The notes beneath the pieces are model-generated. The model worked only from the letters and a program-made list of their open reading frames with translations, was not told the DNA's origin and ran no database searches. 64,000 nt of DNA from Mytilus edulis (taxonomy: Eukaryota > Mollusca > Bivalvia > Mytilida > Mytilidae): assembly GCF_963676685.1 (NCBI RefSeq), contig NC_092352.1, positions 26,059,117 to 26,123,116 on the forward strand, read 5' to 3'. Below are positions 1-11,400 of this stretch, in pieces (the first letter of the stretch is position 1; every line of letters begins with the position of its first letter). The translations under genes were made by a program, and so were the position numbers.

Positions 1-162
1 ATTGCAAAAAACAGCTTACATCTAGCCCGTCAGATCAACGATGGAATATGGAGCCATAGTACGGGACTCCTAAACGGTAACAAACATAAACAAGCTACAA
101 AGGATACACCGTCAAGGGGCAAGATTTATCACCATAGATTACAAGTCAAAAGAGGACGGGTG

Positions 163-345
163 TGTCTCCAATATGCTTGCCAAACTGGAACTGCAAGACC
201 TCGAGATAATTGCAAGACGAACAAGCTAGAAGTTGATATTTATGTACAAAGTGGTTTAGGGGCTAATTCCCGCTATTGAACCAGACGAATTTTTCAAAAA
301 AAAGCACGTCCTAAGAAAAAAATAACTGCCAAGAAGTTCGAATGA
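163..345 (+). pseudogene. LINE reverse transcriptase C-terminal relic
   Basis: The frame from 163 reads a decayed stretch containing MLAKLELQDLE, then RRTS, then MYKVV and GLIPAI. This resembles the thumb/C-terminal region of Jockey/CR1-type non-LTR reverse transcriptases (pattern: ML..L.W..L..RR, then a YK..GL..IP block). Two in-frame stop codons (after RRTS and after MYKVV) show that it is not functional. Only this tail is visible; the rest would lie left of the window or is lost. The assignment rests on pattern recall, so the LINE clade is not certain. Confidence 0.4.
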
Positions 346-360
346 TAGAGAGGGTCAAAT

Positions 361-555
361 ATGATCCTTCGCCTCGTCAATAAATCGGCGGCGCTCTCTC
401 AAACCGTCATATTAAAGCCAGAATTGTATTCGACAAAGTATTCATACAGATACAGATACAGAGGATGTCGCGGTCGTTGTAAATGTGGAAAATCGGGTCT
501 CCCGTGCACTGCTTTGTATGCACGTGGTGGTGACTTGAATAAACATGTATTTTAA
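361..555 (+). other. short cysteine-rich open frame of unknown nature
   Basis: A 64-codon open frame directly follows the LINE relic. Its second half has a cysteine/glycine/arginine cluster (GCRGRCKCGKSGLPC) resembling the small CxC modules often found in transposon-encoded proteins of invertebrates. No splice context, promoter or homologous neighbour supports a host gene. It is best read as a fragment of mobile DNA. Confidence 0.15.
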
Positions 556-639
556 TCCAAATAGTAGTAATTTAAAAAATGTTTAAGTACTTAAGTAATT
601 TTGTTTTGTTTTAATCCATCTATATAAAACTCTTAATCA

Positions 640-1330
640 AAGATATGGATTGAGGACTCATTTTTGAAATTTACGCCATATTGGTTTTTTTTTACCGGAA
701 GTGTTATTTAAAAATTTACTACAGAATAAAATTAGTGGTTTTGAGGATAACTAGAAGCCAAAAGTTTAATGACAAGCAAAAAAAAAAACAACAACAAGAA
801 ACATTTTTTTTTACATTTTGAAAAAAAGTTGAATATTACAATAGAAAATTGATATTTCTATGTCCGCCATTTTGGATATTACCGGAAGTAAAGTTTTTAA
901 AGAGATATATCTTATATATTGTATCCATGAGAAACACAAAAGAAAGGTTCCTGCACAATGTAATGATAGTAGCAACTGGAGTAATTGTTAACAGCGAGCA
1001 ATACTGTTGTTGAATAAAAAAAAATGATAGTAGCAATACATTAAAACACATTTCAACTACCCTCCCTAAAAATAAGTTTATTCTAGTACTATGTCCGCCA
1101 TGTTGGATATTACCGGAAGGAGGTTTTTGAAGACATCTTATCTATATCATATATCGAAAAGTAGTATTTAACAAAGATTGGTACCAAATATTATGGTACC
1201 AAATATTATGTTAGTAGCATGATAATAACACCTTTTCACATACTAACATTCGATATTGGGCTGATTTAAGTATGATGTCCGCCATTTTGGATTTTACCGG
1301 AAGTGAGTTATTTTTTTCAAATGCCTTCCT
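640..1330. repeat. degenerate tandem repeat with GTCCGCCAT / TACCGGAAG motifs
   Basis: The pair 'gccat.ttgga(t)' followed about 10 bases later by 'taccggaag' recurs near 677-702, 860-888, 1091-1118 and 1273-1302, spaced roughly 180-230 bases apart. The segments between the motifs are diverged. This looks like an old tandem array or the internal repeats of a non-autonomous transposon. The same CCGGAAGT(G/A) core reappears inside the element at 60.5-61.7 kb. No coding potential is seen. Confidence 0.5.
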
Positions 1331-1539
1331 ATCTGAAACAAAAGAGTAATAGTTGAGAAAGGTATATGCCAAATTTCATGCTTGTAGCAGGATGTGCACA
1401 ATTCGTCTGTAATATGCTTGTAGACGCCGGACTAATTCGGATTGATAATTATGTGAGAAACCTGCACGTATCCAAATCACCAGGCCATAAAATGTTTAAG
1501 TTAAATACTTAGAATACCGTTTTCCTATGTTTTAGTTAT

Positions 1540-1880
1540 AATTTCCTGTACCAAGCCAGGAATATGACAGTTGTTATCTAATAGTTCGTTTCTATGTATG
1601 TGGCATTGTCGTTTATTTTGTTTTTTTGTTGCACTTCAGTGTATTTGTTGTTTCGGTGTTTTCCTCTTATAGTTGATGTGTTTCCCTCAGTTTTAGATTT
1701 TAACCCGGATTTTTTTTTAAATCGATTTATGACTTTTGAACTGCTGTCGTCTTTATTATTCAAATTACTTCAAATGTTTACCATATATGACTGTTTGGTT
1801 TTGGGTCTGATTTGGTCATACATGTTTTCATGTATTCAAGTCTTTGTATATGCATGGCTTTCTCTGTTTTGAGTTTGAGA
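1540..1880 (+). repeat. dispersed repeat fragment
   Basis: The segment starts with 'ctgtaccaagccaggaatatgac' and continues through 'gttgcacttcagtg' and 'atagttgatgtgtttccc'. The same phrases recur at 3660-3800, 18290-18365 and 26770-26885 and, in reverse orientation, near 16660-16790 and 56120-56200. It is therefore a moderately abundant interspersed family. Its class cannot be told from these truncated copies. Confidence 0.5.
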
Positions 1881-2097
1881 GTTCATTATGTAGGACGCAT
1901 GAAATTAATAAAGGGTTATTCTAATTTTGCATTTTAGAGAGTTTGATGTGAAATATTATGTATACATGTATAATTATATTTTTCTCATGAGAAACAAAAT
2001 ATCCACAGACATGATGCTGATAACGTCTATGAAAAAAATAATAATTTTCTTTTATTTATCTTTATGACAATCCATTTTCTGGTTAGTCTGTTTTTGT

Positions 2098-3075
2098 GAT
2101 ATTTATTTGATGTGACTCTGTACTTATACATCCCGTCATTGTGTAATTGTTCTATGATTATTTTTTGTATTTTTGTCTTTCGTTTTTGCTATGTGTTTTG
2201 TCTATATGCCTTTTTGTGTTTATTTGATACATATGGAGTGGTTCTTTACTTAAACATCCAGTTATTGGTATATTGCTCTATGATAATTGTTGTATTCTTG
2301 TCTTTCATTTTAGCTAATGTGATTTGTCTTTTTGCCTTTTTGTGTTTCTTTGATACATTTGACGTGGCTATGCACTTAAACATTCTGTCATTGTATTATT
2401 GATCTATGATAATTGTTGTATTCTTGTCATTCATTTTAGCTGATGTGTTTTGTCTTTTTGCCTTTTTTGTGTTTCTTTGATACATTTGACGTGGCTACGT
2501 GTACTTACCAAACCAGTCATTGGGTTATTGTTCTATGATAATTGTTGTATTCTTGTCTTTCATTTTAATATGCTTATGAGTTTTGTTTATTTGTCTTTTT
2601 GTGTTTATTTGATACATATGACATGTGTTTTGTCTTTTTGCCTTTTTGTGTTTCTTTGATACATTTGACGTGGCTATGTACTTACCCATCCAGTCATTGT
2701 GTTATTGTTCTATGATAATTGTTGTATTCTTGTCTTTCATTTAAATTTGCTTATGAGTTTTGTTTACTTGACTTTTTGTGTTTATTTGATACATATGACA
2801 TGTGTTTTGTCTTTTTGCCTTTTTGAGTTTCTTTGATATATTTGACGTGGCTATGTACTTACCCATTCAGTCATTGGGTTATTGTTCTATGATAATTGTT
2901 GTATTCTTGTCTTTCATTTAAATTTGCTTATGAGTTTTGTTTATTTGTGTTTTTGTGTTTATTTGATACATATGACATGGCTCTGTACAAAACATCCAGT
3001 CATTGTGTAATTGTGCTATTACAAAGTTTTGTATTCTTGTCTTTCATATTTGCTAATGTGCTTTGTCTATAGGCT
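2098..3075 (+). repeat. tandem repeat array, 126-129 bp and 177 bp units
   Basis: The anchor 'tatgataattgttgtattc' starts at about 2279, 2406, 2535, 2712 and 2889, giving spacings of about 126, 129, 177 and 177 bases. The 177-bp units contain an extra partial copy (about 50 bp) of the 'gatacatatgacatg...tttttgcc' block, so the array has a higher-order structure. A flanking more diverged unit is seen on each side. The open frames through it are T-rich repeat translations and are not genes. Confidence 0.75.
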
Positions 3076-3938
3076 TTTTTTTGTACTTCTTTGTTAATAA
3101 CGTGTTATAATATTATTTGTGAATAACGTGTTATAGTATTCTTTGCGAATAACATGCATTCTTTATTTGTCTTTATTAATATTACTTTTACTGTTAAGTC
3201 TGGGTTTTTTTTGTGAAATCCATTTGACGTGACTCTGAACCTATGTATCCAGTCATACTTTGAACGACACAATTATCTTATATATACCTGTGTGACGTCA
3301 AATTTAATGTAACCATGTGTCTGTCAGGGGTAAGGATTCGGTCCAATTCCTTAAAATATTTCAATCCTTTATCTGTGGATTTTACAGAGATAAATTAAAT
3401 CGTATTAAAGCAAGATGAGGTTGTTAAATTTGACGTAGGCCTTTTTGTGCTTCTTTGTTACATTTGTTTGTTTTTATAGTGATTAAGATGATTAAACAAT
3501 GTTGACTGCTGTACCCCTGTTGTTTTTTTTCATTTTTACCTGTTGTTTCTGACTGTTTTGTTAATGTATTATTGTCAATATAATTGAATTTGATGCGACT
3601 TGCATACTGTAAGAGGTTAATCTAGCTATAAATCCTGGTTTAATCCACAATTTTCTACATAGGAAAATGCCTGTACCAAGTCAGGAATATGACAGTTGTT
3701 ATCCATTCGTTTGGTGTGTTTGAGTTTTTGATTTTGCCATATGGTTAGGCACTTTCCGTTGTGAAATTTCCCTGGTGTTCAGTATTTTTGTTATTTTTCT
3801 TTTTAGAGTACATACAATATAAGACTCATCTTGCAATACCATTAACAATTTGACTTTCTACACTTACCTTTGTATTCAAATTCACATTTCAAATTAAAAG
3901 ACAAATTAAAATTTGTTTAAAAAAAGAATGGCTTACAA
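3076..3938. other. non-coding, decaying repeats
   Basis: The stretch is AT-rich. It contains a short direct duplication 'aataacgtgttata' near 3100-3140 and a copy of the 'ctgtaccaagtcaggaatatgac' dispersed repeat at 3670-3800. No gene is recognisable. Confidence 0.4.
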
Positions 3939-4232
3939 GTGTTCTTTTCTTTGAGAGGGGTAAATACTATTTTATGTAAAACACGAACTAACATTATCAA
4001 GATACTTGATTTCTTGATTGACAACATATTTGTTGCGTTTGGAGGACGCGTTTTGAAAAAGAAGCGATCGGCATTACCATGGGAACCAACTATGCTCCTC
4101 CTCTTATCGATTTTTTCCTTTATTTATATGTCTAGTTTCATACAGAGAAAAGAAGTCAGCAGTATCCTTGAATTTACTTTCCGCTATATCGATGATGTTC
4201 TCTCACTATATAATTCAAATTTTGGTGACTAT
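3939..4232 (+). pseudogene. Penelope-like RT pseudogene, upstream half (split by BEL insertion)
   Basis: The frame contains IIKILDFLIDNIFVAFGGRV, then a damaged copy of the RT GIPMGTN motif-B region, then FRYIDDVLSLYNSNFGDY, the catalytic YIDD region (motif C). It matches residue by residue the better-preserved minus-strand RT at 20.1-21.2 kb, showing where bases were lost. The frame breaks exactly where the BEL LTR starts (TGTGGGG at 4233). Homology resumes at 12833 with the downstream residues, so the two pieces were one copy before the BEL element landed. The family is Penelope-like (GIPMGTNCAP and YIDD signature). Confidence 0.75.
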
Positions 4233-6907
4233 TGTGGGGACGATATCATATAATATAACTCTGATAAAATACACAACAGCTTTGTAGTTTGACGTTTACT
4301 AGTTACTACAGTTGGAAAGCAAGTCCTTCGATACGGCCGTTGTCGTCAAGCTCTATCAGCAACAATAGCAGGGGGAATTAATTAGGTGGCGCTACAGTCG
4401 TCCGTAACGTCAAAAAGTCCGCCAAATCAATCGGCTAAAAGATTGACGTTTAAAGTATTTTTTGCAACTTGTCATGCTTTTATTATAATTAAATTTAAAA
4501 ATTTGTAGGTTTTGTGACCAATATAATTTCTTTACGACATACAAACATTACAAAAATAGCTTGTTATTGCTATTCCTTTATCCTGTCCGTTCTGAAAAAA
4601 ATAACCATCTTTTTTGTTCGCCAAAAAAAATCGATTTTTCCTAATTTGACGTTTGCGTATCCAAATACAGAAAAGAACGGTTATAATCTTAAATGAAACC
4701 GGGAAACCTATTTCAAATTTATACACTGTTTTGAAGCCATCATTTTTTACTTTTATACATCAATTTTAGTGACCACCAGCCATGTCAATTTTTATCTGGT
4801 TTTAGCTACGTTTCTACTTCAAAACAGTAAAGTTTAGCTTCTTTTCATTGTACCTGTTTCAAAGTGCTCTAAAATACTGATTTTATTAAAGACATGAATG
4901 AAATTTTGATTAAAAGTTGTGGATTTTCACAATTCCATACGATACTTGTATTTTAAAGTAACTAAAACCCCTTTTGATCCCCTACACAAATTGACGGTGA
5001 CATTGTTTTCTTTTTTCAACATACGTCATGTAACGTTTATAACAAAATATGTGTCAGGGTCATGTGCATAGTAAAAATTTACACATTGGAAAAGTGAAAC
5101 AACAAACAAAGATCTTCTTTATTGCGTTTAAAGCTAAACGTCTTGGAAAATTCTGACAGATCTGACAAATTATTGATAGCCTAGATTTACTGTATGGATG
5201 GACAAAAGCACAAAAATAGCAATAGAAAATGCATTGCAAAGAAAATTCTGTAGGAAAAAAACATATGAAAAAAGAAAATGAAGGTCAGTTAATAAAATCT
5301 TGCTTATATTATTATCTCTTTACTTAGTAAGCTATATTTCCATTCTCAATTTTATGGTAATAAGAGCAAAAACTAGCTTATCAAGCCAAGTCAGCCAAAC
5401 AAGAAGTTTATTCATAGAGATGTGTTCTTACAAAATTGAATTTATTCAAATGGCAAATTCTTGTCAAATTTAAGCATCTTTGATCATTATTGAAGTAAAA
5501 TGCAAAAAGTTTGTCCCACCAGTTTCATTTCATTTCCTATTACTAGTATTCAGGTAAAGTATATACACAAAACTTTGTTTTCGAAGCCCCATTTTTTCCA
5601 AAAAGTTTACTTTCATAATCTATAAAATACCCTGAGAAATAAGACAAAGGGCTATACTGTGCAAGCTAATCTAATAGTTTAATTTTACAATAATAATGAT
5701 TCTAAAATTCAAAATTGTGTCACTTTCACTTATAATTTAAAGCATATTTTTTTACAGAATTTCTGTCAATATTTTTGGTATAAAACTTCATAAATCCCTT
5801 TTTTGTATTTTACTGTTCAACTAAGAAACATAGGCTTGAGTTTAAAGGCTCTCTTGATTTGAAGAAATTTGTTGTGACTCTTGGTCACACTTTAAAATAT
5901 AAAATATATATGATCAGTACTATTTATTTAATAATTATATCAATTTTCAGAAAGATTATTGAAATTGTATAAACTATGTTTTATTGCATTAAATATAATC
6001 AGAAGTGTTTATAAAAAAATTCTTCTAGGAATGATCCCACATATAAAAATTACATGTAGTATATTTCATCCGCCAGATCTAATTTCTTTCAATATAGCTA
6101 GGGTTTTTAATTTTACATGTATATGTGTCATTATCCACATTTCTGAATTGTTTTTTTTTTTATTGCAGTAATATTTTGTCTTTTAATATTTAAATTTAGT
6201 CCTTCTCTGAAAAATAGGGGGAAGTATCTCTTCTTTATATTATCATAACATAGTTATAAATCGAGTTTCGTTTATTTTCTTTCTAATTTTTGTAAAGTAA
6301 ACTCCTTTTTTAATTTTTATGCATTTTGCTGGGTTTTTATTTTTGACTGGTGATATTAAGGGGAGATAACCACTTGTACAAATCGGCATAAAAACCACCG
6401 CTTCGGTTTGAAATCAATTTGACGTTTGCGTATCCAACATTCTATTGCCGAGATATTCATATCGAGTGTTTGTCTTAATGAGATGCTTTATTAAATTTAA
6501 ATTCAGCCCATCATTTTTAGTTTCCTCGTAAATATTTAGATTTTTCGTTCAGGAGACTTGACAATTTTCACCCGAACTCCAAGTTTGCAGATAAAATAAA
6601 GAATAAAGGACTTTGATTTGATGTGTGAGCTTTGACGAGAATAAACTATGGATACTCAAGATTAGTTAGGTCAATAAGTTTTTATTACGACAATAGTATT
6701 CAGTGAGTTAAAATGAGGTTTGTCTCATCCGTTTTTTTACTGAATTTTCACGGTCACGTGACTCTATTGTTGCTGATAAACTTGGGGTCAAACCGTGACC
6801 TGCTTTCCAACTGACTAAGCAAAGATAAGGAGACGTCGCCGTTGTGACGTCGACCTTGGTTACAATGTTTCTTCCGAGACGTTGCCGGTCCCGCGGTCTT
6901 CTCGACA
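4233..6907 (-). repeat. BEL 3' LTR carrying a nested insertion
   Basis: Positions 4233-4308 match 12667-12742, and 6814-6907 match 12739-12832. The break in homology coincides with ACTA on both sides (4305-4308 and 6814-6817), while the other LTR has ACTA once. The LTR itself is therefore 166 bp, and the extra 2.5 kb is a later insertion rather than part of a long LTR. Confidence 0.85.
4309..6813. mobile_element. non-autonomous DNA transposon with TIRs, nested in LTR
   Basis: The ends are inverted: CAGTTGGAAAGCA at 4309-4321 and TGCTTTCCAACTG at 6801-6813. The 13 bp are perfect, and similarity continues weakly for about 5 more bases. The element is flanked by a 4-bp direct repeat ACTA, and the uninterrupted target is preserved in the other LTR of the BEL element. 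The 2.5-kb interior is AT-rich with no transposase frame. It includes the direct repeat 'atttgacgtttgcgtatcc' near 4644 and 6418. A 4-bp duplication with CAGT...ACTG ends does not by itself fix the superfamily (Chapaev/CMC, Ginger and Sola elements also make 4-bp duplications). Confidence 0.8.
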
Positions 6908-7117
6908 TTCTCGGGGCCTCAAAAAATTACTTTACGTACAAAATAAAATTAAAATACAATATATAAATAACTTTAAATTAAGATTAAAGTCTTTCAAAAT
7001 AAAAAATTCACAGTTCTTTCACAGTTGAACTAACGTAGTTCATAAAACAAAATCGCATAACATTAACAGTTCATAATCATGACGCAACGTATTTTTAAAC
7101 AAATATGCTAGATCACT

Positions 7118-8464
7118 TTACTTCGAAAGTCCATAAAATGTTTTAATGTTCTCTTTCGCACGTTTAGATGCTTCTCTGGTGGATAATTGTCGTTCTGTAA
7201 CATCGTCTTTCTTCGTCGGATGTGTTGTTTTTTGTTCCGTGTCCTTGTTTTCACTCTCTATATGGATTTCGAGCGGATATAACTTTACAATTGGTCTATT
7301 TGTAATTCCGTTCTTAGTTCTCACAACTGCTGAACGAACATGTCCGTCATTTCCTTTAACTAAATCCTCAACAATTGCGGTTTTCCATCCAATTCTAGGT
7401 TTTTCATCGTGAATTTGTACTAAGTCTCCAATTTCAATCCTTCTTTTATTATTCCCGGTTTTTTGGTGAAATTCTCTGAGGGAAGTCAGGTACTCTGATT
7501 TCCATCGATTCCAAAATTGTTGAATTATTAACGATTGTCTCTTTGCACGTTTATCTAAATTCGTAATGTTCGTGTCATAGTTTTCAATATCAATATCTTC
7601 TCCACGAGGATATGGCAGTGTATTAATGCGTCGTCCGTATAAAAGATGAGCTGGAGTAAGAGGTTCCGAATCCACTAAATCTGAAGAAATGTAAGTTAAG
7701 GGTCTATCATTGAGAATAGATTCAATCTCCGTTGTTACTGTTTGAAGTGTTTCTAAATCAATTAGCGATTTTCCAAGTACCTTTCGTATGCTAGTTTTTG
7801 TTAAACCAATGAGGCGTTCCCACCAGCCTCCAAACCATGGTGCGCGTTTCGGTATAAATCGCCAATCAATTCCTTGTAATGAAAATGCTTCCTGTAATTT
7901 CTCAGATGTACATAGTCGTGTTATTTCATCTGAAGCAGAAACAAAAGTAGATGCATTGTCTGATAGAATCAATCGTGGTAAAGATTTTCTGCTAACAAAA
8001 CGCCTAAACGCTTGTAAAAACGTGTCCACTGTTAAGTTTGTTACTACTTCCAAATGTATTGCTCTAGTTGAAGCGCACGTAAATAAGCAAATGTATGCTT
8101 TAACTAACGACTTGTCTATTTGTCTTACATGGAGTGCTCCTGTAAAATCTATTCCTGTAGCCGTAAACGGTGGCGCTTCTTGTAGTCTTATTTTCGGCAA
8201 AGGAGGAGGGTCGGGTGCTGAATATGGCTTTCCTATTATTTTACGGCATGTAACACATCTTCTCAGCATTTTTCTAACAACTTGTCGAATTGCAGGTATC
8301 CAAAATGTCTGTCTTATGTGAGTTATTGTCATATTACAGCCTGAATGTAAAACTTGCCTATGCGCGTCCATTATGATGAGTTCAGCGATGCGTGATTTGA
8401 AGGTAGTATATACGGGAATTTTGCGAATTCCGATATTGGTGCGTTGTGTATTCGTCCTTGACAT
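7118..8464 (-). CDS. BEL/Pao integrase portion of pol
   Basis: This is the 3' part of the BEL polyprotein. It starts with the zinc-binding HHCC domain (H35, H40, C70, C73 of this frame). The integrase core follows with D106 (GIDFTG), D169 (LSDN) and E216 (GGWWERLIG), a DD-E catalytic triad. A C-terminal domain typical of BEL integrases (DUF5641-like, with IGDLVQIHDEKPR) comes last. The frame overlaps the upstream Gag-Pol frame by 94 bp. Real homology begins around RIAELIIMDAHRQ, so the upstream start codon is only where this shifted frame happens to be open. In an intact BEL element this is fused to RT/RNase H in one polyprotein; here a one-base shift near 8395 separates them. Function: inserts the cDNA copy into the chromosome. 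Confidence 0.85.
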   Translation of the reverse strand: MSRTNTQRTNIGIRKIPVYTTFKSRIAELIIMDAHRQVLHSGCNMTITHIRQTFWIPAIRQVVRKMLRRCVTCRKIIGKPYSAPDPPPLPKIRLQEAPPFTATGIDFTGALHVRQIDKSLVKAYICLFTCASTRAIHLEVVTNLTVDTFLQAFRRFVSRKSLPRLILSDNASTFVSASDEITRLCTSEKLQEAFSLQGIDWRFIPKRAPWFGGWWERLIGLTKTSIRKVLGKSLIDLETLQTVTTEIESILNDRPLTYISSDLVDSEPLTPAHLLYGRRINTLPYPRGEDIDIENYDTNITNLDKRAKRQSLIIQQFWNRWKSEYLTSLREFHQKTGNNKRRIEIGDLVQIHDEKPRIGWKTAIVEDLVKGNDGHVRSAVVRTKNGITNRPIVKLYPLEIHIESENKDTEQKTTHPTKKDDVTERQLSTREASKRAKENIKTFYGLSK

Positions 8465-11400
8465 CTCATAAGATTGTTGTCGTCTAAAAAGAAACGTAGT
8501 TGTCTTATTCTAGGCAAATTTGTTGTAGTTTTCGATTTCAGCGCCTTATATTCTTCTGAAAAACTCGTCTCCTGACAGTGCTTTATCCATAATTCCGCAG
8601 ATTTTTGTATTTCTGGTGGTTTCAATAGTCCTGTTTGTCTTGAATTGTGTTGTTTACGACACCTACTAACGAAACGTTGCACATAAGCAGTTATACGTAA
8701 CAGTCTCTTATACGATCCATATCGGTTTAAATCCATAATAACGTGAAGTCCCGGTTGATTTTCATTTTTATCAGTTGAAATGTCTCTTGTCGCTTGACTG
8801 TTTTCCTGTTCATTGATCAAAACAGATAATGATGCGTCGCTTACAATTGTCGTATTTGGAAATTTAGAAGTGTCCGTAAGCCAATTGGGTCCTTTTTTCC
8901 ATAATGTACTTTCTTTATACTTCTCGCTTGTTATACCACGGGTTAACAAATCGGCTGGATTACAGTCAGTTGGGCAATATTTCCATATATGAGAATACGT
9001 CAAATCATTTATCTCGTTCACTCGATTTGTAATAAAACGTTTTAACGTTTTTGTTGATTTTAACCAATGTAGGACTATCTGGCTGTCGGACCATAGAGTT
9101 ATGCTTGAACATTCTAATGTGGATTTAAGGTGATTTACTAAACGTGCCCCTATAACGGCGGCCATTAATTCAAGTTGCGGTAACGTAAGTTCTTTAAGCG
9201 GGGCTACTCTTGTCTTTGCCATCACGAGTGTGCTATCACTTCCGTTACACAAGTATGCTACTGCACCATACGCCTTTGTACTAGCATCAACAAATACATG
9301 TAAATTATTTCCTGTTGAGTTACAACTAGTTTTAGAAAATAAGTATCTATTAAATACCTCATGTGTTACTTGTTCAACGTCTTTGGCAAGATCCATCCAT
9401 GAAATACGTATGTCTTCATCAACTTTTTGGTCCCAATCAAATCCTCTTTTCCATATGTCTTGTAAAAGTATTTTATTTCTAATTGTAACTGGACTTAATA
9501 GTCCGAGAGGGTCATAAATTCGTGACGAATGTTTCAAAATTTCACGCTTAGTTACTATTTCTGAAGAATTGAGAATTTCTCGCTTTGGGTAAAACAGTTC
9601 ATCGGTTACGCTGTTCCATCGCATTCCTAAAATCTTTGTTTCTTCATCTGTATCGAGTACGTTTTCTGTTGCTGCTAATGTACGAACCTTTTCACTGTTT
9701 GAAGTCCAAGATCTCAGATTAAAACCGGCTTTGTTCATTAATTTACGAGCTTCTTTGAAATAAACAATGGCGTCATCTTCTGTATTTAAGCTAGACAATA
9801 TGTTGTCAACATACAGGTCCCTTTCTAATAATTTTCTTGTTGTATTGTTGGTTTGCTGTAAATGTTTTAATAACGTGGCATTTAGAATGAAAGGTGAACA
9901 AGTTGCTCCAAATAGTACAGCTTTAAATCTGTATTCAATCAAATGGCTATCAGGATCTGATGGATTGCTTAACCATAGAAAACGTGTGACATCCCTGTCG
10001 TCTTCGTGTAGTCCAACGTGTAGAAAGGCTTTTTCAATGTCCGTTGTTATGGCATAACGGTTGAGTCGAAATCGAATTAAAATCTTCGTTAAATCATTCA
10101 GTATCGGCGGAGTGTTCATGAGACAGTCATTCAAACTTGGATGGTTTGGTGAAATCCGACAACTACAATCGTAAACTATTCTAATTGGCGTCGTGCTTGA
10201 GTCCTTTTTTACTGGATGATGTGGAATGTAGTGAATTTTGTTCGGAATCGGTTCAGTTTCATATACTCTTTCAATAAATCCGCGGTTTTCTTGATCCGTA
10301 ATGATATCGCTATACTTCTTTAACATATTTGGTTCTTGGCGCAGTCTCCTGATTACGCTTTCTGTTCTTTTCTTTGTTACAGCATAGTTTAATGGTAACT
10401 CATCGTGGTCGGTTTTCCAGGGTAACTTTGCGTAATATTTGTGGTCTCGAAACTCAATTGAAGATACTTGGTAATTTCGTATGTAATCATTCTCTTTTTC
10501 GTGTACTTCCGGAGATTCAATTCCTATAGCTTCGAGCTTCCAAAACGCTTCTAAGTCGTGTTCCTCAGTTTTACGTGAAATAAGCACATTGAAAATACTA
10601 GACGTTGTTGAGTGCTTTGATTTTTCTGAGTGTAACGGTCCAGAAAGTAAGTATCCTAGTTTCGATTTGACTGCGATAGGTCCGTTTCCGCGTACAACTT
10701 TATCTTCAATTATTTCCCAATAAAAATCGGCTCCAATCAATAACGAAATTTCAAAGGTATCTTGTTGCGTAACAGGATGTGCGAGCTTTAGTCCTTTCAA
10801 ATAGTTATTGTTCCTGTCAATGTAACGAATGTGGTTCTGTAACGGCGTAGCTATCATGGGAACGATTAAAACCTGTATTGGGATTTTATGTCCAGTTTCA
10901 GTTTCAACATAAACTGTGGCTTTATCAAGTCGCCTAGCATTTGCGTTGGTTTCTCCGAATGATGAGAGTTGAATATTGTCGGCTCCTTCTCTCTGTAGAT
11001 TCAATTTACGCGCAAGACTCTCCGTTACAAAAGATCTTTGAGCGCCTTCATCAAACAAAATATTCGTATCAGTACAATGACGATCTGACCAAACGGGGGC
11101 CACGGCAGTTTTCAACAATACATTTGAGTGAAATTGTGCTGATGAGTGTAAAATCGTGGAATCTTCTTGTATCTCGGTGTCCTTCACAAGATTTACTATA
11201 GTTGATGTAGATGGCGTAGTTTCGTTCTTATTACAACTGTTTAAAGGATTGTTCGTGTCAGAGTTACTTCTCTTGTCAGGGTCTGCGGTGTGTTTAACTT
11301 CGCTACATAAACTAGTGTGGTGTCTTTTACTGCAGTTACGACATGAGCCTTTTGATTTGCATTCCTTTATGTGATGTTTACCGAGGCAGTTGAAACATAA

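Noticed and set aside
1594-2659. Several phenylalanine/leucine-rich open frames in 1.6-2.7 kb
   Set aside because: They translate T-rich tandem and dispersed repeats, with no domain and no splice context.
4233-6907. A single 2.7-kb LTR
   Set aside because: The sister LTR is 166 bp and lacks exactly the segment bounded by CAGTTGGAAAGCA inverted repeats and ACTA duplication, so it is an insertion.
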